Source: an uncultured Eubacteriales bacterium
Lineage (GTDB): Bacteria > Bacillota > Clostridia > Oscillospirales > Oscillospiraceae
Assembly (NCBI GenBank): GCA_900554855.1
Contig: USIZ01000011.1
Span: 1-13,374, forward strand
Direction of reading: 5' to 3'
DNA length: 13,374 nt
Position numbers and translations under genes: made by a program
The notes under the pieces: generated by a model
What the model was told of the DNA's origin: nothing
The model's database searches: none
What the model saw: the letters and a program-made list of their open reading frames with translations, nothing else
Part shown: positions 1 through 5,789 of the stretch, piece after piece
Layout: the number at the start of each line of letters is the position of its first letter
Position numbering within the stretch: position 1 is the first letter of the stretch

Positions 1-446
1 ACGAGGGCGGGCTGTGCGAGCACTCGCTGAACGTGTACTACTGCCTGAAGGAGTATCTGGCCCGGGAACGGGTGCAGGAGCTCTACGGCCTGCATTACAG
101 CGACGAGACCATCGCCATCGTGTCCCTGCTCCACGACCTGTGCAAGATCGGGTGCTATACCCCCGGCGTGCGCAACGTGAAGGGGCCGGACGGCAAGTGG
201 ACCCAGGTACCTACCTACAACTTCAACGATCCCATGCCCTACGGCCACGGCGAGAAGAGCGTCTATGTGGTCAACGGCTTCCTGCGCCTGACCCGGGAGG
301 AGGCCTTCGCCATCCGCTACCACATGGGCTTCAGCGGAAACGAGGACAACCGACAGGTGGGCAACGCCTTCCAGATGTATCCGCTGGCCTTCTGCCTGAG
401 CGTGGCGGACATGGAGGCCACCTACTTCCTTGAGAAGGAGGAGTAA
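1..446 (+). CDS. HD-domain hydrolase, 3' part only
   Basis: The reading frame is open from base 3 at the window edge and stops at TAA 444-446, so the true start lies outside; an ATG at 33 is internal. The visible 147 residues carry the metal-binding pattern of the HD phosphohydrolase superfamily. A His in CEHS (codon 21-23) is followed by the His-Asp pair in LLHDLCKIG (132-137), a His in GHGEKS, a His in RYHMG and a late Asp in SVADMEA. Members usually hydrolyse phosphoester bonds in nucleotides or act as phosphodiesterases, but the substrate cannot be read from this part. No membrane segment is visible. The stop lies directly against the ATG of the next gene (TAAATG), so the two are very probably one operon. 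Identity as an HD protein is firm; the function is open. Confidence 0.85.
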   Translation, partial: EGGLCEHSLNVYYCLKEYLARERVQELYGLHYSDETIAIVSLLHDLCKIGCYTPGVRNVKGPDGKWTQVPTYNFNDPMPYGHGEKSVYVVNGFLRLTREEAFAIRYHMGFSGNEDNRQVGNAFQMYPLAFCLSVADMEATYFLEKEE

Positions 447-938
447 ATGACCGCTCGACAGTATGCGCGCCTTTCCGCCCCGTTTCGACAGCCTGCGCGC
501 CGGAAAGCCCTGCTGGCCGCCAACAGGGCGGTGACCTGGGGGTGCTACCTGGCCTATCCCCTCCTGCTGCTGGTGCTGGCCCTCCAGCGGGACGGCCGGT
601 TTGTCCGCTCACTGCTGGTGCCCGCCGTCTCCTTCGCTGCGCTGTCGCTGGTGCGCCGGGCGCTGAACTTTCGGCGCCCCTATGAGGTGCTGGACATCGA
701 CCCCATCATCCAAAAGGACACGAAGGGGAAGTCCATGCCCAGCCGGCACGTCTTTTCCATCTTTGTCATCGCCATGACCTTTCTCTGGATCGTGCCGTGG
801 CTGGGCGTCGTCCTGCTCGTCCTCGGCGCGGCGCTGGCCTGCGTGCGCGTCATCGGCGGCGTCCACTTTCCAAGGGATGTCCTCGTCGGTGCGGCCGTCG
901 GGATCCTGGCCGGTGTCATTGGCTTTTATGTGATTTGA
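447..938 (+). CDS. PAP2-family membrane phosphatase
   Basis: This 163-residue protein belongs to the type 2 phosphatidic acid phosphatase family, which dephosphorylates lipid phosphates or undecaprenyl pyrophosphate at the membrane. The three family motifs are recognisable. Motif 1 is RRALNFRRP (residues 70-78, Arg where Lys is commoner). Motif 2 is PSRH (98-101) with His101. Motif 3 is RVIGGVHFPRD (134-144), in which His140 is the expected nucleophile and Asp144 its partner. Hydrophobic stretches near 32-47, 56-68, 104-117, 119-133 and 145-162 fit the small multi-helix fold. It starts immediately after the TAA of the HD gene, and its ribosome binding site (AAGGAGGAG) lies in that gene's last codons, so translation is probably coupled. 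A hairpin follows the stop. The substrate (phosphatidate, phosphatidylglycerophosphate or a polyprenyl carrier) cannot be decided. Confidence 0.88.
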   Translation: MTARQYARLSAPFRQPARRKALLAANRAVTWGCYLAYPLLLLVLALQRDGRFVRSLLVPAVSFAALSLVRRALNFRRPYEVLDIDPIIQKDTKGKSMPSRHVFSIFVIAMTFLWIVPWLGVVLLVLGAALACVRVIGGVHFPRDVLVGAAVGILAGVIGFYVI

Positions 939-941
939 AAT

Positions 942-978
942 AAAAACCACCGTCTGCGGAAGGCAGACGGTGGTTTTT
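942..978 (+). terminator. Intrinsic terminator after the PAP2 gene
   Basis: A 16-bp perfect stem, AAAAACCACCGTCTGC paired with GCAGACGGTGGTTTTT and enclosing five bases, begins four bases after the PAP2 stop. The right arm ends in five T on the plus strand. The mirrored A-tract means it could also work on the minus strand, although the nearest minus-strand gene (deformylase) ends about 400 bp away. Confidence 0.88.
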
Positions 979-1009
979 GCATTTTACACGGAGAAACAGG
1001 CACTCTGCC

Positions 1010-1126
1010 TGTCATTCTGAGGGAGCGCCAGCAACTGAAGAATCCTAAAACACCGACCTTCTACAAGCAGAATGCACCCTGTCGGAGACGGGTGTTTTCA
1101 GATCCTTCGCTGCGCTCAGGATGACA
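1010..1126. repeat. Palindromic intergenic repeat (TGTCATTCTGAG family)
   Basis: The ends are imperfect inverted repeats. TGTCATTCTGAG begins at 1010 and GAAGAATC is at 1037-1044, mirrored by GATCCTTCG at 1101 and CTCAGGATGACA ending at 1126. An inner pair, AAAACACC (1047-1054) and GGTGTTTT (1091-1098), lets the whole 117 bp fold as a long broken hairpin. No open frame or coding look. Palindromes with this outer sequence are, from memory, scattered through many clostridial genomes; that statement is recollection, not a search. Only one copy lies in this window. Confidence 0.6.
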
Positions 1127-1178
1127 AATAGGGGAAATGCTTTGGATGACAATAGAACAGAACGCTTTCATCCTTAAT

Positions 1179-1348
1179 GTAGGGCGGGTGCTTACCCCCG
1201 CCGCGGACGGCCGTAGTTATCGCAGCAGAACAGCTTACAGGTGAGGTGCAAGTGAGGTCTGTGCGCAGTCGAGCAGGTTTGTGCATCTCTTACGACAACA
1301 CCCATAAATTAGCCAGCATGGCACGGCGGGGGCAAGCACCCGCCCTAC
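1179..1348. repeat. Inverted REP pair, BIME-like element 1 (170 bp)
   Basis: Two copies of a 25-bp palindromic unit face each other: forward at 1179-1203 (GTAGGGCGGG, loop, CCCCCGCCG) and reverse at 1324-1348. The 120 bp between them are non-coding and resemble the interior of the 11765-11934 element, for example in CAGCTT.CAGGTG, TTACGACA and GCCAGCATGGCACGGCGGG. Both elements are exactly 170 bp from end to end. This is the layout of a bacterial interspersed mosaic element, the kind of non-autonomous repeat moved by RAYT proteins, and a RAYT gene lies 3 kb away. The left arm has one imperfect stem position (TGCTTA instead of GGCTTG). Confidence 0.8.
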
Positions 1349-1387
1349 AACAGACCTGTCAGCTTTCAGCGGCATATCTGAATTTTC

Positions 1388-1798
1388 TCACACCAGCACA
1401 CCGTTGCAGTGGTCGATCTCGTGCTGGATAATCTGGGCAGTGTAGCCGGTGAAGGTCTCGGTACGCCAGGTCATGGTGCGGTCCTGATAGCGGACGGTAA
1501 TGGTGCGGAACCGGCGGGCCTTGCGGATGCCGGGGATAGACAGGCACCCCTCCTCGGTCTCGTAGATCTCCCCGCCCTTGGTGATGGTGGGATTGAGCAT
1601 GACGAGGAAGAGGAATCCGGTATTGACGGCAATGATGCGCTTATTGACGCCGATCATATTGGCGGCCATGCCGACGCAGATCTCCTTGTTGGCCACCAGC
1701 GTGTCCAGCAGGTCGGCGGCGGTGGGCAGGTCGGTCTTGGTGGCGTTGGTGCTCTTGCGGCTCAGGATGAGCACATCCTTGCAGATCGGTTTTACCAT
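1388..1798 (-). CDS. def: Peptide deformylase, short variant
   Basis: This 136-residue protein is shorter than the usual 150-185 of peptide deformylases, metalloenzymes that remove the N-formyl group from new proteins in the cytosol. Motif 2, EGCLS (83-87), supplies metal ligand Cys85. Motif 3, QHEIDH (125-130), supplies ligands His126 and His130 and catalytic Glu127. Motif 1 reads CVGMAANMIG (41-50) where the canonical form is GxGxAAxQ, so the oxyanion-supporting Gln is Met48 and the first Gly is Cys. The same variant is, as I recall, shared by short clostridial paralogues, so it looks like a subfamily trait rather than damage. The ATG lies one base after the sugar-kinase TGA (TGACATG) and its AGGGGG site is inside that gene, so it is translationally coupled to it. 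It is probably active, but a housekeeping role is not certain. Confidence 0.88.
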   Translation of the reverse strand: MVKPICKDVLILSRKSTNATKTDLPTAADLLDTLVANKEICVGMAANMIGVNKRIIAVNTGFLFLVMLNPTITKGGEIYETEEGCLSIPGIRKARRFRTITVRYQDRTMTWRTETFTGYTAQIIQHEIDHCNGVLV

Positions 1799-1799
1799 G

Positions 1800-2780
1800 T
1801 CAGTTTTCCCCCTTCTTCGGGCAGTTTTTCATGCACTCCTCCACCTGCGCCCGGTCGGGCATGATGGCGATGGCCCCCTTTCGGGTGGTGGCCAGACTGC
1901 CGGCAGCATTGGCAAAGGCCGCAATGGCCGTCAGCTCCGGCTCCGTCAGCGCTTCGAGCTCCGCTCTGGTCCTGTCTTTCAGCAGGGTGAGCACCGCGCC
2001 GAGGAAGGCATCCCCCGCGCCGGTGGTGTCCACGGTCTTCACGTCGTAGGCGGGCACTGCGCCGGTCACGTCTCCGCAGCGGAAGAAGGAGCCCCCGGCC
2101 CCCAGGGACACCAGCACCAGCGCGGGCCCGGCCTCGTTCAGCCGCCGGGAGCCCTCCGCCAGATCGGCGGTGCCGGAGAGCAGCTCCAGCTCCTCGTCGC
2201 TCACCTTCAGAATGTCCACCTGCCGCAGCGGTGCGCGCATCAGCTCCACGGCCTCCGTCTCATTGCGCCAGAGGGAGGGCCGCCAGTTGGGATCGTAGCT
2301 CACAAGGCAGCCGCTCTGCTTCGCCAGCGCCAGCGCGGCCAGCGTGGCCGACCGGGCGGGCTCCGCCGTCATGGACAGGGAGCCGAAATGGAAGATGCGG
2401 CTCTCCCGGAACAGCGGCGCGGGCAGGTCGGCGGGGGAGAGCATCAGGTCTGCCCCCGGATCCCGGTAGAAGGAGAAGGAGCGGTCGCCGCTCTCGTCCA
2501 GGCAGACGAAGGCCAGTGTGGTGTGTACCTTCGGATCTTTGGAGATGTGGCTGGCGTCGATGCCGTGGCGCTCCACCGTGTCGATGAGGAAGTGGCCGAA
2601 GGCGTCGTCGCCCACCCGGCTGACGAGCGCCCCCTTTGCCCCCAGCGCCGCCGCCGCGGCCAGCACATTGGCCGGGGCCCCGCCGGGATTCTGGGAATAG
2701 AGAGTCTTTTCCGCCCCCGGCGCGCTCTCCGGGGTAAAGTCAATGAGCAGTTCGCCCAGCGCGAGAATGTCAAACGCCAT
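1800..2780 (-). CDS. Fructokinase-like PfkB-family sugar kinase
   Basis: This 326-residue ribokinase/PfkB-family protein uses ATP to phosphorylate a sugar hydroxyl. It shows the N-terminal sugar-binding GG motif (GGAPANVLAAAAALGA, 33-48), a YDPNWRPSLW stretch (162-171) typical of fructokinases, and the C-terminal anion-hole signature TVDTTGAGDAF (249-259) with catalytic base Asp257. Length and motif order match bacterial and plant-type fructokinases, so fructose is the best guess; other ketoses or 2-keto-3-deoxygluconate are possible. The start is supported by GGGAGG eight bases upstream and by a strong promoter further out. It is first in a two-gene unit with the deformylase. No transporter, glycosidase or regulator gene lies next to it, so the physiological sugar cannot be inferred from context. 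Confidence 0.88.
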   Translation of the reverse strand: MAFDILALGELLIDFTPESAPGAEKTLYSQNPGGAPANVLAAAAALGAKGALVSRVGDDAFGHFLIDTVERHGIDASHISKDPKVHTTLAFVCLDESGDRSFSFYRDPGADLMLSPADLPAPLFRESRIFHFGSLSMTAEPARSATLAALALAKQSGCLVSYDPNWRPSLWRNETEAVELMRAPLRQVDILKVSDEELELLSGTADLAEGSRRLNEAGPALVLVSLGAGGSFFRCGDVTGAVPAYDVKTVDTTGAGDAFLGAVLTLLKDRTRAELEALTEPELTAIAAFANAAGSLATTRKGAIAIMPDRAQVEECMKNCPKKGEN

Positions 2781-2820
2781 AAAAAGGGCCTCCCGTCAAA
2801 AATTGATCCTATTTTCTTTT

Positions 2821-2849
2821 ATTATAGTTTTTTTCGCCGGACTGGTCAA
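2821..2849 (-). promoter_or_regulatory. SigmaA-type promoter of the kinase-def unit
   Basis: Read on the minus strand: TTGACC (2844-2849), a 17-base spacer containing seven A, then a perfect TATAAT (2821-2826). The -10 lies about 40 bases from the kinase ATG, leaving a short leader. No operator-like inverted repeat overlaps it. Confidence 0.85.
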
Positions 2850-2897
2850 CGGGGAGGGGCGGAGGTTTGCGGTTCTGAGGCGGCCTTGTCATTTTGG

Positions 2898-3014
2898 GGT
2901 GCAGACTGAACGTTTGCAGAGACGGTCAAAGCCTTCCGGCCCTTTTGTCTGCCATGCTTGCCATCTTTATTGTGGTTCGCCTTCGGCGGTTACTGCACTC
3001 GCCCGGGAATGCGC
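2898..3014. repeat. Decayed fragment of the 8516-8794 repeat family
   Basis: It begins with GGTGCAGACTGAACG, matching the left end of the element at 8516. It also contains a 37-bp block (2978-3014: CGCCTTCGGCG, then TTACTGCACTCGCCCGGGAATGCGC) that recurs with one visible mismatch at 8698-8734. The right terminal repeat is missing and the sequence runs into the xpt terminator. I see no gene in 2850-3019. Confidence 0.6.
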
Positions 3015-3019
3015 GCACC

Positions 3020-3059
3020 AAAAAACTCCCCCGGACGGCATTGTTCTGCCGTCCGGGGG
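3020..3059 (-). terminator. Intrinsic terminator of xpt
   Basis: A 13-bp perfect GC-rich stem (3028-3040 with 3047-3059, CCCCCGGACGGCA) encloses a six-base loop. On the minus strand it is followed by a run of six T (A-tract 3020-3025). It lies 23 bases past the xpt stop. Confidence 0.92.
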
Positions 3060-3082
3060 ACCCTCTCTCTTCCGAAAACTGT

Positions 3083-3664
3083 TTACTTGTCCTCGCCGAC
3101 GAAGCGGATATAGCCGTCGCCCAGCTCGGCCACCCGGGCCAGGGACTCCACCCGGACGCCCATCTCCCGCAGGCGGTCGCCGCCGGGCTGGAAGGACTTT
3201 TCCACGGCGATGCCGCAGCCCACCAGTGTGGCCCCGGCCTGCTTCACGATGTCGATGAGACCCAGCATGGCCGCGCCGTTGGCCAGAAAATCGTCGATGA
3301 TAAGTACCCGATCGCCGGGGTTCAGGAACTTTTTGGACACGATAACCGTGTTCACATTGTTGTGGGTAAAGCTGACCACCTTGGAGGAGTAGACCTCTCC
3401 GGCGATGTTCTTGGTCTTGCTCTTTTTGGCGAAGATGACGGGCACGTCAAACTCCAGCGCCGCCACGCAGGCGATGCCGATGCCGCTGGCCTCGATGGTG
3501 AGGATCTTGTTCACATGATCCTCCTTGAACAGGCGGTACCACTCCCGGCCCATCTTCTGAAAGAGCTTCACGTCCATCTGATGGTTCAGAAAGCTGTCCA
3601 CCTTGAGCACTTCGCCCTGCTCAATAATACCGTCTTTTCTGATCCGATCCTCCAGCAGCTTCAT
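3083..3664 (-). CDS. xpt: Xanthine phosphoribosyltransferase
   Basis: This 193-residue protein, the same size as Bacillus Xpt, transfers phosphoribose from PRPP to xanthine to give XMP in purine salvage. The PRPP-binding loop VLIIDDFLANGAA spans residues 120-132. The type-specific N-terminus VDSFLNHQMD (22-31) and the EASGIGIA segment (58-65) distinguish it from adenine and hypoxanthine enzymes. The ATG is preceded by AGGGGG at ten bases. The gene stands alone, with its own promoter upstream and a strong terminator downstream. The leader of about 36 bases is too short for the guanine riboswitch that controls xpt in many Firmicutes, so control, if any, must be by a protein or at promoter level. 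No companion xanthine permease (pbuX) gene is adjacent. Confidence 0.95.
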   Translation of the reverse strand: MKLLEDRIRKDGIIEQGEVLKVDSFLNHQMDVKLFQKMGREWYRLFKEDHVNKILTIEASGIGIACVAALEFDVPVIFAKKSKTKNIAGEVYSSKVVSFTHNNVNTVIVSKKFLNPGDRVLIIDDFLANGAAMLGLIDIVKQAGATLVGCGIAVEKSFQPGGDRLREMGVRVESLARVAELGDGYIRFVGEDK

Positions 3665-3706
3665 TTCTCAGCGTCCCCCTCGATACAAACGAAATATGTA
3701 ACCCCT

Positions 3707-3735
3707 ATTGTACCCTCTCCGCGGGAAAACGGCAA
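3707..3735 (-). promoter_or_regulatory. SigmaA-type promoter of xpt
   Basis: On the minus strand: TTGCCG (3730-3735), a 17-base spacer, then TACAAT (3707-3712). A start about seven bases downstream would leave roughly 36 bases before the xpt ATG. Confidence 0.75.
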
Positions 3736-3770
3736 CTGCTTTTTTGACAATTTTCGCGCCTTTTCGTCCG

Positions 3771-4676
3771 TTACCCCTTCAGCCGCTGCCACTGGGCCAC
3801 GGCCAGCTCATCGCAGCGATTGTTATAGGGATTGGAGGCGTGGCCCTTTACCCAGTGGAGGTTCACGGTGTGCTTCTCGCACAGATCCAGCAGCTCCCCC
3901 CAGAGGTCACTGTTCAGGGCAGGCTTTTTGTCGCTCTTGACCCAGCCCCGCTTCCGCCAGCCCACGGCCCAGCCCTTTTCCAGCGCGTCGATGACGTACT
4001 TGGAGTCGGAGTAGAGCTCCACGATGCAGGGCTCCTTCAGGGCCTTTAAACCCTCGATCACACCGGTCAGCTCCATGCGGTTGTTGGTGGTCTCTCTCTC
4101 TCCGCCGGACAGTTCCTTCTTGAACTGGCCGAACATCAAAATTGCCGCCCAGCCTCCCGGCCCCGGGTTGCCGGAACAGGCGCCGTCGGTGTATAAAGTT
4201 ACTGTTTTCATACTGCTTTCCTCACTATAATACTCATCTTCTATCCATTTGGCAGGATTCTGGTCAATATAGTCCCATATTTCCAGATAATCCTTCTCTC
4301 CACGCACAACATGCTCATAAAATGATGACTGCCAAAGTGGTCTTCCTGCCGCATGGGAGGATTTTGATTTTACCATCCGAACAAATTGGCTCAGCTCTAT
4401 CTTCGCTTCCGATGTCTGTTCAATCGTGACTAACAGGTGAACATGATTTGGCATGATGACCCATTTATCCAAAGATATTCCAATCGGGAGTTCTCTCAAT
4501 TTCCCTTCAACGATTCTGCCTATCTCCGTCAGTCTTGTAACAGCAGGTGCAGATGGGTCCGGCTGTGTAATGCCGGATAACAGCAACTCTCTGTTTTTCG
4601 TACAGAATGTAATAAAATAAGCACCAGGCTGGCTGTAATCATACTGTTTTAATCTTGGATGCTTTCTCTTCTGCAT
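3771..4676 (-). CDS. rnhA: RAYT (REP-associated transposase) fused to RNase HI
   Basis: One 301-codon frame without a stop joins two complete proteins. Residues 1-150 are a REP-associated tyrosine transposase of the HUH/Y1 class, which nicks and joins single-stranded DNA at REP hairpins. It shows the metal-binding HxH in MPNHVHLL (His78, His80), the WQSSFYEHVVR helix (115-125) and the likely catalytic Tyr136 in DYIDQNPAKW. It ends at EDEYY, where I would expect a RAYT to stop. After SEESS comes RNase HI (from Met156, 146 residues), with all four acidic catalytic residues (Asp9, Glu47, Asp69, Asp134 in RNase HI numbering) and His124. RNase HI removes RNA from RNA:DNA hybrids. The ATG at 4676 has GAGG eight bases upstream. 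The RAYT half is far poorer in GC (23 of 60 in one sampled line) than the RNase half (37 of 60), a sign of recent acquisition. RNase HI may also be made alone from ATG 4211. Confidence 0.88.
   Translation of the reverse strand: MQKRKHPRLKQYDYSQPGAYFITFCTKNRELLLSGITQPDPSAPAVTRLTEIGRIVEGKLRELPIGISLDKWVIMPNHVHLLVTIEQTSEAKIELSQFVRMVKSKSSHAAGRPLWQSSFYEHVVRGEKDYLEIWDYIDQNPAKWIEDEYYSEESSMKTVTLYTDGACSGNPGPGGWAAILMFGQFKKELSGGERETTNNRMELTGVIEGLKALKEPCIVELYSDSKYVIDALEKGWAVGWRKRGWVKSDKKPALNSDLWGELLDLCEKHTVNLHWVKGHASNPYNNRCDELAVAQWQRLKG
4209..4255 (-). promoter_or_regulatory. Internal start site (and possible promoter) for free RNase HI
   Basis: Inside the fused frame, ATG 4209-4211 begins the canonical RNase HI N-terminus MKTVTLYTDG and has GAGG eight bases upstream (TGAGGAAAGCAGT). 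A weak promoter-like pair precedes it: CTGCCA (4250-4255) and TATTAT (4227-4232), 17 bases apart. The ribosome site is convincing. The promoter lies within codons conserved for RAYT and may be chance. The likely outcome is both a fusion and a free 146-residue RNase HI (positions 3771-4211). Confidence 0.55.
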
Positions 4677-4703
4677 GAAGATACCTCGTTTTTACAGTCT
4701 GAA

Positions 4704-4837
4704 CGGCGGGGGCAAGCGCCCGCCCTACAACAGACTTAATCGTCTAATACACGGTAATCAGATTCCCGGTATTTGCAGATTTAAAACAAAACGAAACACT
4801 CTCATTTACAACGTAGGGCGGGTGCTTGCCCCCGCCG
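4704..4837. repeat. Divergent REP pair 5' of the RAYT gene
   Basis: Two 25-bp REP palindromes lie at 4704-4728 (reverse) and 4813-4837 (forward), back to back rather than facing as in the two 170-bp elements. The first is 27 bases from the RAYT start codon and is further enclosed by AGTCTG (4696-4701) and CAGACT (4731-4736). The forward copy is followed by GTGCCAT, the same flank found next to the right arms of both 170-bp elements. The 84 bases between the copies are AT-rich and unlike the interior of the other pairs. From 4838 to 4950 I see no gene or site. Confidence 0.8.
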
Positions 4838-4950
4838 TGCCATTCTTCTGCACAAACCCGGTTTTCATCGAAGATACATCAGTCAAACTTTTTGCTAAAA
4901 CTCCCTCGATCTTATCAGGCCCCGGTGCAAAAGTAAAGCCCTTTCCGGCG

Positions 4951-4983
4951 AAAAAAGCAAACCCCTCCCGGGCGGGAGGGGTT
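4951..4983 (-). terminator. Intrinsic terminator of the rpmH-jag operon
   Basis: An 11-bp perfect stem, AACCCCTCCCG (4960-4970) with CGGGAGGGGTT (4973-4983), is followed on the minus strand by TGC and six T. It starts 21 bases after the jag stop and closes the operon. Confidence 0.9.
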
Positions 4984-5003
4984 GAACTGCTTTTCAAGAG
5001 GAC

Positions 5004-5768
5004 TCAGCGCTCGCAGGCCACCACGACGCGGCGGTTGGGCTCGCTGCCGGTGGAATAGGTGGTCACGCCCTCGTAATCCTGCAGGGCAGCGTGGATCACA
5101 TGGCGCTCATAGGCGTTCATGGGCTCCAGCGTCATATTGCGGTGATACTTCAGGGCCTTGCCGGCGGTCTTGCGGGCCAGACGCTCCAGCGTCTCCTCCC
5201 GCTTGGCGCGGTAATTCTCGGCGTCCAGATGGATGCGTACCCGCTTGTTCTGACCCCGGTTGACGGAGTAATTGGTCAGCTGCTGGATGGCGTCCAGGGT
5301 CTCGCCCCGGCGGCCGATCAGCGCGCCCAGATTGCTGCCCACCAGCTCCACATGGAAGCTGCCGTCCTCACCCTGGGTGATAACGGGCCTGGCGTCGTTG
5401 TCCAGATGCTCCATCAGGCCGGTCAGGAAGCGCTCGATCTGCTCGGCCTTCTCGCCGCTGGCGGGCTTTTCCTTCGCCTGGACCTGCTCGGCGGGGGCAG
5501 GAACCTCCTGCACAGGCTCGGCCTGCACGGGGGCGGCGGGCTCCACGGCGGGAGCCGGCTTCTCAGCCTTCTCTTCGACCACGGGCTCGTCGGGAGCCTG
5601 ATAGGTCAGCTTCACCTTGGCGGGGCTGCTGCCGATGCCAAGGAAACCGGTCTTGGCGCGCTCCAGCACCTCCACGGAGACATCGTCCCGGGAGAGACCG
5701 AGCTGCATGAGGCCCTTCTCAATGGCGGCGTCCTCATTCTTGCCGGTAACTTCAAGATATTTTTCCAT
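5004..5768 (-). CDS. jag: RNA-binding protein Jag/KhpB (EloR)
   Basis: This 254-residue cytosolic RNA-binding protein pairs with KhpA in Gram-positive bacteria and influences cell elongation and division. Three domains are visible. Jag_N covers about 1-55, with the conserved KTGFLGIG at 39-46. A proline/glutamate/alanine-rich linker (58-108) follows. Then comes a KH domain around 128-182 with the GxxG loop IGRRG (151-155). The C-terminal R3H domain (about 215-250) holds the RxxxH motif R222-H226 (RHVIH). The gene is last in the conserved operon, 21 bases after yidC, with an AAAGGA site in the gap, and is followed at once by the terminator. In many Firmicutes mnmE (trmE) comes next; here it is absent. 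Confidence 0.95.
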   Translation of the reverse strand: MEKYLEVTGKNEDAAIEKGLMQLGLSRDDVSVEVLERAKTGFLGIGSSPAKVKLTYQAPDEPVVEEKAEKPAPAVEPAAPVQAEPVQEVPAPAEQVQAKEKPASGEKAEQIERFLTGLMEHLDNDARPVITQGEDGSFHVELVGSNLGALIGRRGETLDAIQQLTNYSVNRGQNKRVRIHLDAENYRAKREETLERLARKTAGKALKYHRNMTLEPMNAYERHVIHAALQDYEGVTTYSTGSEPNRRVVVACER

Positions 5769-5789
5769 GGTAAACGGTCGTCCTTTCCG

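Noticed and set aside
1179..1348. A CRISPR array or attenuator built on the GGCGGG repeats
   Set aside because: The copies occur as isolated inverted pairs, not regularly spaced direct repeats, and have no spacers, cas genes or T-tracts.
1578..2909. A 443-codon open frame on the plus strand
   Set aside because: It is antisense to def and the sugar kinase, which carry full family motifs, and has no plausible domain of its own.
4677..5003. A small gene in the RAYT-jag gap
   Set aside because: The open frames here pass through REP palindromes and the jag terminator and have no ribosome site or family features.
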